In this document: one piece after another, positions 25,101-33,645 of the stretch
Position numbering within the stretch: position 1 is the first letter of the stretch
How the letters are laid out: each line of letters opens with the position of its first letter
Assembly: GCF_000337915.1 (NCBI RefSeq)
Contig: NZ_AOJE01000057.1
Coordinates: 230,216-279,133, forward strand
Reading direction: 5' to 3'
Source: Halorubrum saccharovorum DSM 1137
GTDB taxonomy: Archaea; Halobacteriota; Halobacteria; Halobacteriales; Haloferacaceae
Length of the DNA stretch: 48,918 nucleotides
Notes under the pieces: generated by a model
The model's database searches: none
Seen by the model: only the letters and a program-made list of their open reading frames with translations
What the model was told of the DNA's origin: nothing
Translations under genes and position numbers: made by a program

Positions 25101-26303
25101 TTGGACGATCCCGAGACTGATGACTTCGGAACGCTCGTTGACGAACTTGACGCGGACGTTTATGTCCGCTCGATCGACGAACACGGTGAACCCACCGTAC
25201 AGCCCGTAACAGCTGTCTCGAAACACCGAAGCCAGGACCACCTCGTCGAGGTTCGAACGACCGGTGGTAGATCGCTCCGCGTGACTCCTGATCACACAAT
25301 GCTCCGAGTCGATTCCGATGGACTCCGGGATGTCAGGGCAAGTGAACTGTCTGCTGGAGACGATATCCCGTGTCCTGCCGGTGCCGATCCGTCATCTGTT
25401 ACGGGCGAGACGACTGCTCTCGCTGACGGTGGGGTCGTGACTGACGAGATCAGTACCGTCGAACCCGTTGCTAGCGATGTTGACCACACGTACTGTGTGA
25501 CTGTCGCCGAGACCCATTCACTTGTCACAAATAATCTGTATTCTAAGCAATGTGACGGAGACGAGGACTGCGTGATGCTTCTCATGGACGGTCTTCTCAA
25601 CTTCTCGAAAACTTTCTTGCCGGACCAGCGCGGCGGTCGCATGGACGCGCCCCTCGTGATGTCCTCGCGGATCGATCCCTCGGAGATCGACGACGAGGCG
25701 CACAACGTCGACATCGCGCGGGAGTACCCGCGCGAGTTCTACGACGCGACGCTGGAGATGGCCGATCCGGAGTCGGTCGAGGACCTGATCCAGATCGGCG
25801 AGGACACGCTCGGGACCGACGAGGAGTACCACGGGTTCGGCCACACTCACGACACCACCGACATCGCGATGGGGCCGGATCTGTCGGCGTACAAGACGCT
25901 CGGCGACATGATGGAGAAGATGGACGCGCAGCTGGAGCTGGCCCGGAAGCTCCGCGCGGTCGACGAGACCGACGTGGCCGAGCGCGTGATCGAGTACCAC
26001 TTCCTGCCGGACATCATCGGGAACCTCCGGGCGTTCTCGCGGCAGGAGACGCGGTGTCTCGACTGCGGCGAGAAGTACCGGCGGATGCCCCTCTCGGGCG
26101 ACTGCCGCGAGTGCGGGGGGCGGGTGAACCTCACCGTCCACGAGGGGTCGGTGAACAAGTACGTCGACACCGCGATCGAGGTCGCCGACCGGTTCGGCTG
26201 CCGCCCGTACACGAAACAGCGACTGAAGGTGTTAGACCAGTCGCTGGAGTCGATCTTCGAGGACGACACGAACAAGCAGTCCGGCATCGCGGACTTCATG
26301 TGA
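22194..26303 (+). CDS. polC: DNA polymerase D large subunit DP2 (contains mini-intein)
   Basis: This 1369-aa catalytic subunit of the archaeal replicative polymerase D includes a 178-aa intein, leaving about 1191 residues of polymerase. Landmarks are [20 protein letters not shown] near residue 140, [20 protein letters not shown] and [20 protein letters not shown]. A Cys-rich zinc region follows ([19 protein letters not shown], CPRC at about 690-740). The catalytic segment [20 protein letters not shown] comes next, then a C-terminal zinc module ([14 protein letters not shown]) and a PIP-like tail QSGIADFM. An acidic, poorly conserved insert lies at about 282-335. The intein interrupts AAKRRN/CDGDED (residues 942-1119). 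Codon use next to the insertion differs from the rest of the gene. Confidence 0.96.
   Translation: [1369 protein letters not shown]
25017..25550 (+). other. Mini-intein within DP2 (178 aa, no endonuclease)
   Basis: The splicing element runs from Cys942 ([13 protein letters not shown], block A) to Gln1119 (NNLYSKQ) just before Cys+1 of CDGDED. Block B is visible as [10 protein letters not shown] (TxxH), and block F as [18 protein letters not shown]. No LAGLIDADG or HNH motif fits in 178 residues, so it can splice but not home by itself. The C-terminal pair is Lys-Gln instead of His-Asn. DNA here is visibly less GC-rich than flanking polC, with codons such as GTT, ACA, AAT, TCT and GAT, suggesting foreign origin. 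The site is a known DP2 intein position in Pyrococcus and haloarchaea. Confidence 0.9.
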
Positions 26304-26308
26304 CCGTC

Positions 26309-26345
26309 CGCGGCGGTCACCGATCGGGATCGCGGCGGTCACCGA
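26309..26345 (+). repeat. 15-bp direct repeat after polC
   Basis: CGCGGCGGTCACCGA occurs at 26309-26323 and again at 26331-26345 (period 22), in the short gap between the convergent polC and zinc-ribbon genes. It is probably a local duplication; no function is evident. Confidence 0.7.
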
Positions 26346-26359
26346 GCGCGCCCCGCGGC

Positions 26360-26509
26360 TCACCAGCCGTGACCGCCGATCCGGACGACCGCGCCACAGC
26401 CGGGACACTCGAACACCTGTAGCGGGTCGTCGACCGGGTTGACGACGACGAGCCGGCTCGGTCGAGTGGACTCACCGCAGCGGACGCAGACGTCGCTCCC
26501 GGCGCTCAT
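26360..26509 (-). CDS. Small zinc-ribbon protein
   Basis: The 49-aa protein holds two CxxC knuckles, C8-V-R-C11 and C35-P-G-C38, which form a rubredoxin-like zinc ribbon. Between them is a short beta segment (RLVVVNPVDDPLQVFE). Small zinc-finger proteins of this kind are numerous in haloarchaea and some affect biofilm, motility or stress responses; this one has no known role that I can name. ATG at 26509 starts MSAGSDVCVRC; an upstream ATG at 26563 in frame would add 18 residues of weak composition. Confidence 0.7.
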   Translation of the reverse strand: MSAGSDVCVRCGESTRPSRLVVVNPVDDPLQVFECPGCGAVVRIGGHGW

Positions 26510-26601
26510 CGGATCGTGCTCATGATTCCCATACGCCGGCGGACGGGATAACCACATACTCACGTTCCGCTGTCACGTCCGCGGTCGGGTCATCGCGGCG
26601 T

Positions 26602-27246
26602 CTATTCGCCCGCGCGCGCTTCCTCGACCACTTGCACGAACTCCCGGGCGGTCTCGGTGATCGCCTCGTAGTCGCCGCGCTCGGCGGCGTCGTAGTCGAC
26701 GAGGGCGCCGCCCGCGCCGACCGCGAACGCGCCGGCGGCGATGTAGTCCGCGGCGTTGTCGGGGCCGACGCCGCCGGTCGGCATCATCGGGATCTGGCCG
26801 AGCGGCCCCTTCATGGCTCCGAGGTGGTCCGGGCCGACCGTCTTGGCGGGGAACACCTTCACGAAGTCGGCGCCGGCCTCGTAGCCGCGGATCGCCTCGG
26901 TCGGGGTCATCACGCCGGGCGCGCTGACGGCGCCGTAGCGGTTGCACGTCTCGATCACGTCCTCGTGGAGGCTCGGCGAGACGACGAACTCGGCGCCGGC
27001 CATCAGCGTGGTCCGGGCCGTCTCGCTGTCGAGGACCGTCCCGGTGCCCACGACGACCTCGTCGTCGAAGGAGCCGGCGACCTCGCCGATCTTCTCGGCC
27101 ACGTCGGGCGTGTCGGCGGTGATCTCGACGGCGGTGACGCCGCCCTCGCGGAGCGCCTCCGTGATCTCGATGAGCTGGTCGGCCTCGACTCCGCGCAGTA
27201 CCGCGACGACACCGCTGTCGACGATCCGTGAGAGCGTTTCGTTCAT
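26602..27246 (-). CDS. Eda-type KDPG/KHG aldolase
   Basis: The 214-aa class I aldolase cleaves 2-keto-3-deoxy-6-phosphogluconate (or 4-hydroxy-2-oxoglutarate) to pyruvate. It shows GVVAVLRGVEADQLIE with the phosphate-site Arg, catalytic E41 in AVEIT, the GTGTVLD strand, Schiff-base K130 in GADFVKVFPAKTVGP, and the C-terminal PTGGVGPDN phosphate loop. Length is typical of bacterial Eda. Haloarchaea also carry an archaeal-type KdgA, so this may be a second enzyme or act on a galactonate or related substrate. It is divergent from EF-2. ATG at 27246 matches the family start; eight more codons upstream are possible. Confidence 0.88.
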   Translation of the reverse strand: MNETLSRIVDSGVVAVLRGVEADQLIEITEALREGGVTAVEITADTPDVAEKIGEVAGSFDDEVVVGTGTVLDSETARTTLMAGAEFVVSPSLHEDVIETCNRYGAVSAPGVMTPTEAIRGYEAGADFVKVFPAKTVGPDHLGAMKGPLGQIPMMPTGGVGPDNAADYIAAGAFAVGAGGALVDYDAAERGDYEAITETAREFVQVVEEARAGE

Positions 27247-27305
27247 GCGCTCCCGTTTCCGAGCGATCACCTAAATAGACGCGGATGCGCACGAGACGTT
27301 TCGAT

Positions 27306-27347
27306 CGGACGCCCCGGATCGTGCCGACCGGACGCCCCGGATCGTGC
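27306..27347 (+). repeat. 19-bp direct repeat between aldolase and EF-2
   Basis: CGGACGCCCCGGATCGTGC occurs at 27306-27324 and 27329-27347 (period 23, two helical turns). It lies in the 203-bp divergent region, about 60 bp upstream of the aldolase ATG, so it could be a paired operator or a local duplication. Confidence 0.75.
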
Positions 27348-27449
27348 GACCGATCGACACGAAACCGGCGCGATCGCGGGTCGATCCGGTCGAAACGGCC
27401 GAGACGAAACACTACCCTTTTGACCCTCCTTTCGGTAACAAGCGGTATA

Positions 27450-29639
27450 ATGGGCCGACGCAAGAAGATCGTTCAAGAGTGCGAGCGGCTGATGGACACG
27501 CCGGAGAACATCCGGAACATCGCCATCGCCGCCCACGTCGACCACGGGAAGACGACGCTCTCCGACAACCTGCTGGCCGGTGCCGGCATGATCTCCCAGG
27601 ACACCGCGGGCGAGCAGCTCGCGATGGACACGAAGGAGGACGAACAGGAGCGCGGCATCACCATCGACGCGGCGAACGTCTCGATGACTCACGAGTACGG
27701 GGACACCAACCACCTCATCAACCTCATCGACACGCCGGGCCACGTCGACTTCGGTGGCGACGTCACCCGCGCGATGCGCGCGGTCGACGGCGCGCTGGTG
27801 GTCGTCGACGCCGTCGAGGGCGCGATGCCCCAGACCGAGACGGTGCTCCGGCAGGCGCTCCGCGAGGGCGTGAAGCCGGCGCTGTTCATCAACAAGGTCG
27901 ACCGCCTCATCTCCGAGCTCCAGGAGGGGCCCCAGGAAATGCAGGAGCGGCTGATGTCGGTCATCGCCGACGTCAACGAGCTCATCCGCGGGATGGCCGA
28001 GAACATGGACGACATCCCCGAAGACTGGACCGTCTCCGTCGAGGACGGAACGGTCGGCTTCGGCTCCGCGCTGTACAAGTGGGGCGTCTCGATGCCGTCG
28101 ATGCAGCGGACCGGCATGGACTTCGGCGACATCATGGAGCTCGAACAGAACGACAAGCGCGACGAGCTCCACGAGCGGACGCCGCTCTCGGACGTCGTGC
28201 TCGACATGGTCTGCGAGCACTTCCCGAACCCGGTCGACGCCCAGCCCCGTCGTGTCCCGCGCATCTGGCGCGGCGACGCCGACTCGGATCTGGCCGACAC
28301 GATGCGGATGGTCAACGAGGACGGCGAGGTCGTCTTCATGGTCACCGACATCTCCATGGACCCGCACGCGGGCGAGATCGCGACGGGCCGCGTCTTCTCC
28401 GGCACGCTGGAGAAGGGCCAGGAGCTGTACGTCTCCGGGACCGCCGGCAAAAACCGGATCCAGAGCGTCGGCCTGTTCATGGGGTCCGAGCGCGAGGAGG
28501 TGGACCGCGTCCCGGCGGGGAACATCGCGTCCGTCACCGGACTGCGTGACGCCATCGCCGGCTCCACGGTCTCCTCCGTGGAGATGACGCCGTTCGAGTC
28601 GATCGAGCACATCTCCGAGCCGGTCATCACCAAGTCCGTCGAGGCGCAGAACATGGACGACCTGCCGAAGCTCATCGAGACGCTCCAGCAGGTCGCCAAG
28701 GAGGACCCGACGATCCAGATCGAGATCAACGAGGACACCGGCGAGCACCTCATCAGCGGGCAGGGCGAGCTCCACCTCGAAGTGATCACCCAGCGGATCC
28801 GCGACAACCAGGGCATCCCGGTCATCACCGGCGAGCCGATCGTGGTCTTCCGCGAGCAGCCGCAGGAGGCGTCCCGCGAGGTCGAGGGGCAGTCGCCGAA
28901 CCGCCACAACAAGTTCTACATCACCGTCGAGCCGATGGACCAGGAGATCGTCGACGCCATCCAGCTCGGCGAGGTCTCGATGGACATGCCCGAACTGGAG
29001 CGCCGCGAGGCGCTACAGGAGGCCGGCATGGACAAGGACACCTCCCAGAACGTCGAGCACATCCACCGGACCAACATCCTCATCGATGACACGAAGGGGA
29101 TCCAGCACCTCAACGAGACGATGGAGCTCGTGCTTGAGGGGCTTCAGGAAGCGCTCGACGATGGGCCGCTCGCCGCCGAGCCGGTCCAGGGGTCGCTGTT
29201 CCGCCTCCACGACGCGAAGCTCCACGAGGACACCATCCACCGCGGTCCCGCGCAGGTCATCCCCGCGGTCCGCGACGCGGTCCACCGCTCGCTGATCGAC
29301 GGCGAGGTCCGCCTGCTGGAGCCGATCCAGGACGTCCGGATCGACGTGCCCTCGGAGCACATGGGCGCGGCGTCCGGCGAGATCCAGGGTCGCCGCGGCC
29401 GTGTCGACGACATGTACCAGGAGGGCGACCTCATGGTCGTCGAGGGCATCGCGCCCGTCGAGGAGATGATCGGCTTCTCCTCCGACATCCGCTCGGCCAC
29501 CGAGGGCCGCGCCTCGTGGAACACCGAGAACGCGGGCTTCCGCGTGCTCGTCGACAACCTCCAGCGCGAGAAGATCATGGAGATCCGCGAGCGGAAGGGC
29601 ATGAAGCTGGAACTGCCGCAGTCGATCGACTACTTCTAA
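27450..29639 (+). CDS. fusA: Translation elongation factor EF-2
   Basis: The 729-aa GTPase drives ribosomal translocation. N-terminal G-domain motifs are [11 protein letters not shown] (P loop), ERGITI (switch I), DTPGHVDF (G3) and NKVD (G4). The archaeal/eukaryal diphthamide site is H597 in [13 protein letters not shown] near the tip of domain IV. Length is standard for archaeal EF-2. ATG at 27450 begins [15 protein letters not shown], the usual N-terminus; a longer upstream frame is Arg-rich shadow. The gene has its own promoter (BRE-like CGAAACAC near 27405-27412) and a T-rich stretch after the stop (29658-29691). Confidence 0.97.
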   Translation: MGRRKKIVQECERLMDTPENIRNIAIAAHVDHGKTTLSDNLLAGAGMISQDTAGEQLAMDTKEDEQERGITIDAANVSMTHEYGDTNHLINLIDTPGHVDFGGDVTRAMRAVDGALVVVDAVEGAMPQTETVLRQALREGVKPALFINKVDRLISELQEGPQEMQERLMSVIADVNELIRGMAENMDDIPEDWTVSVEDGTVGFGSALYKWGVSMPSMQRTGMDFGDIMELEQNDKRDELHERTPLSDVVLDMVCEHFPNPVDAQPRRVPRIWRGDADSDLADTMRMVNEDGEVVFMVTDISMDPHAGEIATGRVFSGTLEKGQELYVSGTAGKNRIQSVGLFMGSEREEVDRVPAGNIASVTGLRDAIAGSTVSSVEMTPFESIEHISEPVITKSVEAQNMDDLPKLIETLQQVAKEDPTIQIEINEDTGEHLISGQGELHLEVITQRIRDNQGIPVITGEPIVVFREQPQEASREVEGQSPNRHNKFYITVEPMDQEIVDAIQLGEVSMDMPELERREALQEAGMDKDTSQNVEHIHRTNILIDDTKGIQHLNETMELVLEGLQEALDDGPLAAEPVQGSLFRLHDAKLHEDTIHRGPAQVIPAVRDAVHRSLIDGEVRLLEPIQDVRIDVPSEHMGAASGEIQGRRGRVDDMYQEGDLMVVEGIAPVEEMIGFSSDIRSATEGRASWNTENAGFRVLVDNLQREKIMEIRERKGMKLELPQSIDYF

Positions 29640-29702
29640 GTCGACGACGCGGCTCGCGGTTTTCTGCGATCTCTTTCGCGGTTCTCTCGACGCTCCGACC
29701 CG

Positions 29703-30197
29703 TCAGCGGCGGAACTGCTTGACCGCTGACGCGCCGCCGACGAGGACGAAGAACGAGCCGAACACGGCCGCGACGACCGGCGCGTTCGAGGTCTGTGCCT
29801 TCAGGAACCCGCCGTCCGGGTCCGACGGGTCGACGTAGGCGGTGGCCGACTCGTCGACGGCGTATCCCTCGACGACCTCGCGCGCCGCCGACTCGGTGTC
29901 GTAGTTCGACGTGATCGCCGACGGGAAGACGTTCGTGCTCGCGTACTCGGTTCCCTCGTACTCGTACGTGAACCGGACGGCCGGTCGGTAGTCGACGCCG
30001 GCCTCGCCTCCCGTCGACGTCGACTCGACATCGAGGTCGGTGATCGTGGCGTCGACCGCGACCGCGTCGTCGACCGCGCTCGACTGTTGGGTGTAGTCGT
30101 ACGCGCCGTACCCGGTCACCGCGAGCCCGATCACCAACACGATGACCGCACCGCGGAGCGTCTTCGGGCCGTCGATCGAGAGCCCGCCGTCGCTCAT
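29703..30197 (-). CDS. DUF3592-like membrane protein
   Basis: The 164-aa protein has an N-terminal membrane helix (GAVIVLVIGLAVTGYGAY), an extracytoplasmic beta-rich domain and a C-terminal helix (PVVAAVFGSFFVLVGGASAV) followed by KQFRR. The middle contains VDATITDLDV, YRPAVRFTYEYEGTEYASTN and VEGYAVDESATAYVDPSDPD, which is the DUF3592 pattern. Function unknown. It converges with EF-2 and has 63 bp of T-rich intergenic sequence before it. Confidence 0.85.
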   Translation of the reverse strand: MSDGGLSIDGPKTLRGAVIVLVIGLAVTGYGAYDYTQQSSAVDDAVAVDATITDLDVESTSTGGEAGVDYRPAVRFTYEYEGTEYASTNVFPSAITSNYDTESAAREVVEGYAVDESATAYVDPSDPDGGFLKAQTSNAPVVAAVFGSFFVLVGGASAVKQFRR

Positions 30198-30425
30198 TCG
30201 GTCGTCTCACCCCCGTTCGGCGCGCGACGGCTCGGCACGGAGGGCTGTGTCACGATCGGTCGCTGACTGGGTGGGCGGTGTCGCACGCCGTGTCGTCGAT
30301 CCTCATCGCCCGTAAGTGTGGATGGTGGCGTCCGTCCGACTGTGCGGTACGTTGACAGCCGTGGCGGCGAGGCAACGCCTGCCATCGCCGAAGGCTTATA
30401 CCGGATCCCCCGACTCGTTTCGGAT
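30198..30425. promoter_or_regulatory. Divergent region with promoter of the ACT-hom operon
   Basis: CTTATAC at 30395-30401, with BRE-like GAAGG before it, sits about 28 nt before an ATG at 30426. The ATG opens a short upstream ORF whose stop overlaps the ACT-protein start. The leftward gene's promoter is not obvious. I see no gene in 30198-30425. Confidence 0.5.
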
Positions 30426-30584
30426 ATGCAGACGGGCACGACTCCCGCTCGGCGCATCGCGACGGAGCCAGCAAGCGACCGCTCCGCGCCGCCGACAGGA
30501 CCGTGCCGGATCGGACCGCGGACGGGGACCTCCGGAACGTCGCTCGCCGCGATGACCGCTTCAGGCGCGGAGGTGGCGGCGTGA
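30426..30584 (+). CDS. Small upstream ORF, possible leader or coupled peptide
   Basis: ATG at 30426 opens 52 codons ending at TGA 30582-30584, which overlaps the GTG of the ACT protein by 4 nt. It is correctly placed to be the first ORF on a near-leaderless transcript from the TATA box at 30395. The peptide (MQTGTTPARRIATEP at its start) has nine Thr in 52 residues, which is notable in front of an aspartate-family (threonine/methionine) operon. There is no recognisable domain. It could be a regulatory leader, a coupling ORF, or simply non-coding sequence open by chance. Confidence 0.35.
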   Translation: MQTGTTPARRIATEPASDRSAPPTGPCRIGPRTGTSGTSLAAMTASGAEVAA

Positions 30585-31174
30585 GCGACGCCCGTGACGG
30601 CGTCCCCGAAGAGGCGGTTGACGACGAGGACGCGACTCCCGACGGCGGCCACGCCTCGACGACGCCGTCGACGCATACGGTGCGGCTCGAACTCGTCGAC
30701 GAGCCGGGGCAGCTGCTCGCCGCGCTCCACCCGATCGCCGACAACGGCGGGAACCTCCTCTCGATCTACCACGAACGCGGGAACAAGACGCCCCGCGGTC
30801 GGATCCCCGTCGAGGTCGACTTTGAGGCGACGCAGGAGCGGTTCGAGGGGATCGTCGAGGCGCTCCGGAGTGAGGGCGTGAACGTGATGCAGGCGGGGAC
30901 GGAGCGGTACGCGGAGGAGGTTACCATCCTGCTCTTCGGCCACCTCATCGACACTGACCTGTCGGACACGCTCTCGCAGATCGAGGCCTGCGAGTCGGCG
31001 TCCGTCGCCGACGTGTCGCTGGCGGCGCCGCAGGGGACCGAGGAGGCGTCGAGCGCCCGGCTCCGCCTGGAGGCCCGCGCCGGCGAGACGGAGGCGGCGC
31101 TCGCGGCGGTCCGGGAGCTGGCCGCCGAGAAGGACCTGCGTCTGGTCGAGCCGCTCACGGGGGTGGAGGCGTGA
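30581..31174 (+). CDS. ACT-domain amino-acid-binding regulatory protein
   Basis: The 197-aa protein has an acidic leader, then an ACT domain (HTVRLELVDEPGQLLAALHP, ADNGGNLLSIYHERGN), and a second, more diverged domain with TDLSDTLSQIEACESASVAD. ACT domains bind amino acids and regulate metabolic enzymes. The stop overlaps the homoserine dehydrogenase start by 4 nt, so this is very probably its detached regulatory subunit sensing threonine or a related end product. GTG at 30581 is chosen for its overlap with the upstream ORF; an earlier start at 30503 would add Arg-rich sequence. Confidence 0.85.
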   Translation: MSDARDGVPEEAVDDEDATPDGGHASTTPSTHTVRLELVDEPGQLLAALHPIADNGGNLLSIYHERGNKTPRGRIPVEVDFEATQERFEGIVEALRSEGVNVMQAGTERYAEEVTILLFGHLIDTDLSDTLSQIEACESASVADVSLAAPQGTEEASSARLRLEARAGETEAALAAVRELAAEKDLRLVEPLTGVEA

Positions 31175-32157
31175 GACTCGCCGTCGTCGGAGCCGGCGCG
31201 GTCGGGCGCTCGGTCGTCGACCTCGCGAGCGAGTACGGTCACGAGGTCGTCGCGGTGGCGGACTCGTCGAGCGCGGTCGTCGCGGACAGGACCGGGGGTC
31301 GGGGCACCGGTGTCGACTCCGACGCGGTGGTGGCCCGCAAGGCCGAGCGGGGGATCGTCGGCGACGGGGATCCGGAGGACGCGCTGGCGGCCGACTACGA
31401 CGTGTTGGTGGAGGCGACGCCGACGACGCTGGGCGACGCCGAGCCCGGATTTTCGCACGTTCGGACCGCGCTGGAGCGGGACCGCCACGCCGTGCTCGCG
31501 AACAAGGGCCCGGTCGCGGAGCGGTTCGGCGACCTCCGGTCGCTCGTGAACGACAGCGACGGCGACATCCGCTTCGAGGCCACCGTCGGCGGCGCGATCC
31601 CCGCCGTGTCGACCGTCGAGGACATCGAGCCGGGTCACGTCACCGCGGTCCGCGGCGTGCTCAACGGGACGGCGAACTTCATCCTCACGCGGATGGCCGC
31701 GGAGGGGCTCGACTACGAGCACGTGCTCGCGGAGGCGCAGGACCTCGGCGTCGCGGAGGCCGACCCCTCCTTCGATGTGGACGGCACCGACGCGGCGCTG
31801 AAGTGCGTCATCCTCGCGAACGTGCTCTCGTTCGGCGCGGCCGACGACCCGGTCGACGCCCGGGAGTTCACGCTCGACGACGCCGACGTGGAGGGGATCC
31901 GCGACGTGCCCGGCTCCACGCTCCGGCTCGCGACCGAAGACGGTCGCACGGTCCGGCTCATCGGCGAGGCGACGGGCGAGACGGTCCGGGTCGCGCCGCG
32001 GCTCGTCCCCGAGAACGGGACGCTCGCGGTCTCCGGGACGCAGAACATCGTCCAGATCGAGACCACCCACGCCGGTCGGCTCAACATCTCCGGACGGGGC
32101 GCGGGCGGTCCGGAGACGGCGAGCGCGGTGCTCGGTGACGTGGGTCGCCTGGAGTAG
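31171..32157 (+). CDS. hom: Homoserine dehydrogenase
   Basis: The 328-aa NAD(P)-dependent enzyme reduces aspartate semialdehyde to homoserine, the branch point to threonine and methionine. It starts with the nucleotide fold RLAVVGAGAVGRSVVDLASE, continues with VLANKGPVA, and contains the family signatures VRGVLNGTANFILTRM and EADPSFDVDGTDAALK (catalytic Lys/Asp region). The C-terminal ACT domain of bacterial long forms is absent; the preceding gene supplies one in trans. The GTG start overlaps the ACT-protein stop (GTGA). Confidence 0.93.
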   Translation: MRLAVVGAGAVGRSVVDLASEYGHEVVAVADSSSAVVADRTGGRGTGVDSDAVVARKAERGIVGDGDPEDALAADYDVLVEATPTTLGDAEPGFSHVRTALERDRHAVLANKGPVAERFGDLRSLVNDSDGDIRFEATVGGAIPAVSTVEDIEPGHVTAVRGVLNGTANFILTRMAAEGLDYEHVLAEAQDLGVAEADPSFDVDGTDAALKCVILANVLSFGAADDPVDAREFTLDDADVEGIRDVPGSTLRLATEDGRTVRLIGEATGETVRVAPRLVPENGTLAVSGTQNIVQIETTHAGRLNISGRGAGGPETASAVLGDVGRLE

Positions 32158-32338
32158 CGTCGCGGGCGTCGGAACGGCCCCTCGGCGCTCCCGAACCTCG
32201 CGGTCGCGAACCGGGCGGGAAACCGAGACGCGAATCCGGCCGTGTGTCGATCCCCCGTGCCCCGCGTTGTCGAGAATCGCCCGACCGCGTTGCGATAGTC
32301 TGTGGTCCGTATCGAAACCGTTTTAGTGGAATCTACCG

Positions 32339-32348
32339 AAACTTACTC
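32339..32348 (+). promoter_or_regulatory. Promoter of EF-1A
   Basis: CGAAACTTACTC around 32337-32348 provides a BRE/TATA pair about 30 nt from the ATG at 32377. The 219 bp after hom (32158-32376) otherwise hold only GC-rich sequence and a small GCGC/GCGC palindrome at about 32354-32365. Confidence 0.5.
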
Positions 32349-32376
32349 ACAGAGCGCCTTAGCGCGTGATTACCCC

Positions 32377-33642
32377 ATGAGTGACAAACCGCATCAGAAC
32401 CTGGCCATTATCGGCCACGTCGACCACGGCAAGAGTACGCTCGTGGGTCGCCTCCTCTTCGAGACGGGGAGCGTCCCCGAGCACGTAATCGAGCAGCACC
32501 GCGAGGAAGCCGAAGAGAAGGGCAAGGGCGGCTTCGAGTTCGCCTACGTGATGGACAACCTCGCCGAGGAGCGCGAGCGCGGCGTCACGATCGACATCGC
32601 CCACCAGGAGTTCGACACGGACAACTACTACTTCACCATCGTCGACTGCCCGGGCCACCGTGACTTCGTGAAGAACATGATCACGGGCGCCTCGCAGGCC
32701 GACAACGCGGTGCTCGTCGTCGCGGCCGACGACGGCGTCGCGCCCCAGACCCGAGAGCACGTGTTCCTGGCCCGCACGCTGGGCATCAACGAGCTCATCA
32801 TCGGCGTCAACAAGATGGACCTGGTCGACTACCAGGAGTCCACGTACAAGGAGGTCATCGGCGAGGTCGAGGACCTGCTCAACCAGGTTCGCTTCGCGAC
32901 CGACGACACGACGTTCGTGCCGATCTCGGCCTTCGAGGGCGACAACATCTCCGAGGAGTCCGAGAACACGCCGTGGTACGACGGCGACACCCTGCTGGAG
33001 TCGCTCAACGACCTGCCGGAGTCCGAGCCGCCGACGGACGCGCCGCTCCGACTCCCCATCCAGGACGTCTACACCATCTCCGGCATCGGGACCGTCCCCG
33101 TGGGACGCGTCGAGACCGGGATCCTCAACACCGGCGACAACGTCTCCTTCCAGCCGTCCGACGTGGGCGGCGAAGTGAAGACGGTCGAAATGCACCACGA
33201 GGAAGTCCCCAAGGCCGAGCCCGGTGACAACGTCGGGTTCAACGTCCGCGGCATCGGCAAGGACGACATCCGTCGCGGCGACGTCTGTGGTCCCGCCGAC
33301 GACCCGCCGAGCGTCGCAGAGACGTTCAAGGCGCAGGTCGTCGTCATGCAGCACCCCAGCGTCATTACGGCCGGGTACACGCCCGTCTTCCACGCCCACA
33401 CGGCGCAGGTCGCCTGTACGATCGAGTCCATCGATCAGAAGATCGACCCGTCCTCGGGCGAGGTCGCCGAGGAGAACCCGGACTTCATCAAGTCCGGCGA
33501 CGCCGCGGTCGTCACCGTGCGCCCGCAAAAGCCGCTCAGCATCGAGCCGTCCGGCGAGATCCCGGAACTCGGCAGCTTCGCCATCCGCGACATGGGTCAG
33601 ACCATCGCGGCCGGCAAGGTGCTCGAAGTCAACGAGCGATAA
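32377..33642 (+). CDS. tuf: Translation elongation factor EF-1 alpha
   Basis: The 421-aa GTPase delivers aminoacyl-tRNA to the ribosome. Motifs are [17 protein letters not shown] (P loop), [10 protein letters not shown] (switch I), [20 protein letters not shown] (G3) and [10 protein letters not shown] (G4), followed by beta-barrel domains II and III ending [12 protein letters not shown] at 32377 gives [19 protein letters not shown]. It is followed after 3 nt by rpsJ, the conserved archaeal pair. Confidence 0.98.
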   Translation: MSDKPHQNLAIIGHVDHGKSTLVGRLLFETGSVPEHVIEQHREEAEEKGKGGFEFAYVMDNLAEERERGVTIDIAHQEFDTDNYYFTIVDCPGHRDFVKNMITGASQADNAVLVVAADDGVAPQTREHVFLARTLGINELIIGVNKMDLVDYQESTYKEVIGEVEDLLNQVRFATDDTTFVPISAFEGDNISEESENTPWYDGDTLLESLNDLPESEPPTDAPLRLPIQDVYTISGIGTVPVGRVETGILNTGDNVSFQPSDVGGEVKTVEMHHEEVPKAEPGDNVGFNVRGIGKDDIRRGDVCGPADDPPSVAETFKAQVVVMQHPSVITAGYTPVFHAHTAQVACTIESIDQKIDPSSGEVAEENPDFIKSGDAAVVTVRPQKPLSIEPSGEIPELGSFAIRDMGQTIAAGKVLEVNER

Positions 33643-33645
33643 TCG

